Assembly: GCA_965203305.1 (NCBI GenBank)
Contig: OZ241874.1
Span: 2,232,001-2,296,000 of the forward strand
Length of the DNA: 64,000 bases
Direction: 5' to 3'
Source: Bin80 sp965203305
GTDB lineage: Bacteria > Bacteroidota > Rhodothermia > Rhodothermales > Bin80
How positions within the stretch are numbered: the stretch's first letter is position 1; each line of letters begins with the position of its first letter. Made by a program: the position numbers and the translations under genes. The notes below the pieces were generated by a model. It was not told the DNA's origin, searched no databases, and was given only the letters and a program-made list of their open reading frames with translations. This document shows, piece after piece, positions 63,118 to 64,000 of the stretch.

Positions 63118-64000
63118 ATGAGGGTTCAGGTGTATGACTTCTTCGTGGGATGTGGAGGTGCAAGTCGCGGTTTCCAGGATGCTGGAATGAACATTGCGTT
63201 CGCATTGGACAAGGATGCCGATGCCCAAAAAACATTTATGTCCAATTTCCCTGATGCCCATTTCGAACTGGCAGATATCCGTAAAATCAACACTGATGCA
63301 ATACAACGAAGGGTGAAGTCCGAGCAGCCGAGATCCGTACTGTTCAGTGGGTGTGCTCCGTGTCAGCCCTTTACAAAACAAACCACAAAGCTACCTGATT
63401 CAAGCAAAGACGAGCGCATCCCCTTGCTTATCCACTTTGGGGAACTAATAAAGATCTGCCTCCCAGACATCGTGTTTGTGGAAAATGTTCCCGGGTTACA
63501 AAAATTGGATCACAAGACTCAGCCCTTCGGGACATTCCTGAGTCGACTGAAGGAATCAGGATATCAAGTGAACTATCGTCCAGTTCCACTGGCAAAGTAT
63601 GGGATACCTCAAACCAGAAGACGCCTTGTGTTACTTGCAAGTCGCCTTGGGAAAATCCAATTGCCCGACGAAACTCATGGACCGGGAACATCAAATGAAC
63701 AATACGATACCGTCCATAACTGGATATCTCACCTTCCACCGATACGGGCAGGGGAAGAACACAGAGATATACCAAACCACAGAGCAGCGAAGCTCTCTGC
63801 ACTTAATCTCAGCCGTGTCGAAGTTACGCGTGAAGGTGGCGGGCACCGAGATTGGCCAGATCATCTCAAACTTAAGTGTCACAAGAGTTTTTCCGGCTAC
63901 ACAGATGTGTATGGTCGAATGTCATGGAATACCCCTGCACCCGCACTCACTACAAGGTGTACGAGTTATTCCAATGGCCGCTTCGGTCACCCGGAACAGG
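63118..64000 (+). CDS. C5 cytosine-specific DNA methyltransferase (3' end beyond window)
   Basis: ATG at 63118 opens a frame that runs off the right edge (294 codons seen). Motif I DFFVGCGGASRGFQDAG binds S-adenosylmethionine, motif IV GCAPCQPF holds the catalytic Cys, motif VI is VFVENVPG, motif VIII is QTRRRLVLLAS, and motif IX-like TRCTSYSNGRFGHPEQ is near the edge. It methylates cytosine at a specific DNA site and is usually paired with a restriction enzyme or a Vsr-type repair enzyme, which may lie just outside the window. Target unknown. It follows the broken TnpB element, within the mobile region. Confidence 0.93.
   Translation, partial: MRVQVYDFFVGCGGASRGFQDAGMNIAFALDKDADAQKTFMSNFPDAHFELADIRKINTDAIQRRVKSEQPRSVLFSGCAPCQPFTKQTTKLPDSSKDERIPLLIHFGELIKICLPDIVFVENVPGLQKLDHKTQPFGTFLSRLKESGYQVNYRPVPLAKYGIPQTRRRLVLLASRLGKIQLPDETHGPGTSNEQYDTVHNWISHLPPIRAGEEHRDIPNHRAAKLSALNLSRVEVTREGGGHRDWPDHLKLKCHKSFSGYTDVYGRMSWNTPAPALTTRCTSYSNGRFGHPEQ

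Overview
The window looks like a chromosomal segment of a Bacteroidota-superphylum bacterium, probably Rhodothermota- or Balneolota-like (inference). The signs are a type IX secretion tail of the 'NYPNPFNPST' type, TonB receptors with an N-terminal carboxypeptidase-regulatory-like domain, start codons that mostly lack Shine-Dalgarno sequences, a TAnnTTTG-like promoter, and a MetX/MetY methionine route. The segment is rich in mobile DNA: two identical IS66 copies, two decayed TnpB elements, an IS1634-like element and a family of transposase-less elements carrying ATPase genes.

Layout. 1-5.0 kb: two tandem NACHT-like NTPases with pentapeptide-like tails and a small ankyrin protein between them. 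6.0-14.8 kb (minus strand): a NYN-domain protein, DAHP synthase, an LPS-transport block (lptB, OstA-like, lptC), tRNA-Gly, then asd, metX and metY behind a SAM-I riboswitch. 15.0-20.2 kb: a 1.7-kilo-residue secreted protein with a poly-G tract at its start. 20.4-26.3 kb: gltD-gltB. 26.7-27.5 kb: an outer-membrane protein. 27.7-30.4 kb: a mobile unit with two AAA ATPase genes. 30.5-40.0 kb: a tightly overlapping six-gene operon with an OmpA/MotB-like protein, a MotA/ZorA-like channel, a vWA-like lipoprotein, a small membrane protein, a 1665-residue tubulin-like plus Hsp70-like fusion, and a leading membrane lipoprotein gene split by a 12-C tract. 40.5-42.9 kb: IS66 copy 1. 43.3-46.1 kb: TonB receptor. 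46.4-50.9 kb: decayed TnpB element and IS1634-like transposase. 51.2-56.0 kb: a His/Asp-rich (probably zinc) TonB receptor and a ZIP-like permease, separated by a single-gene ATPase element. 56.5-59.4 kb: second copy of the poly-G secreted-protein gene, cut short by IS66 copy 2 (59.4-61.8 kb), which also cuts a second TnpB gene. 63.1 kb to the end: a C5 cytosine methyltransferase.

Three things stand out. (1) AAA ATPase genes sit alone between about 24-bp terminal inverted repeats with perfect 8-bp target duplications (ATAAGTTA; AGAAAAAA), which looks like an undescribed family of transposase-less mobile ATPase units. (2) The tubulin-Hsp70 fusion operon with ZorA/ZorB-like motor genes resembles an envelope-spanning conflict system of unfamiliar composition, and its first gene carries a homopolymer tract that would switch it on and off. 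(3) Two paralogous giant secreted proteins both carry an 11-G tract exactly at the signal peptide, and in both the natural ATG is out of frame at this tract length. All family assignments were made by eye, and no database search was run.
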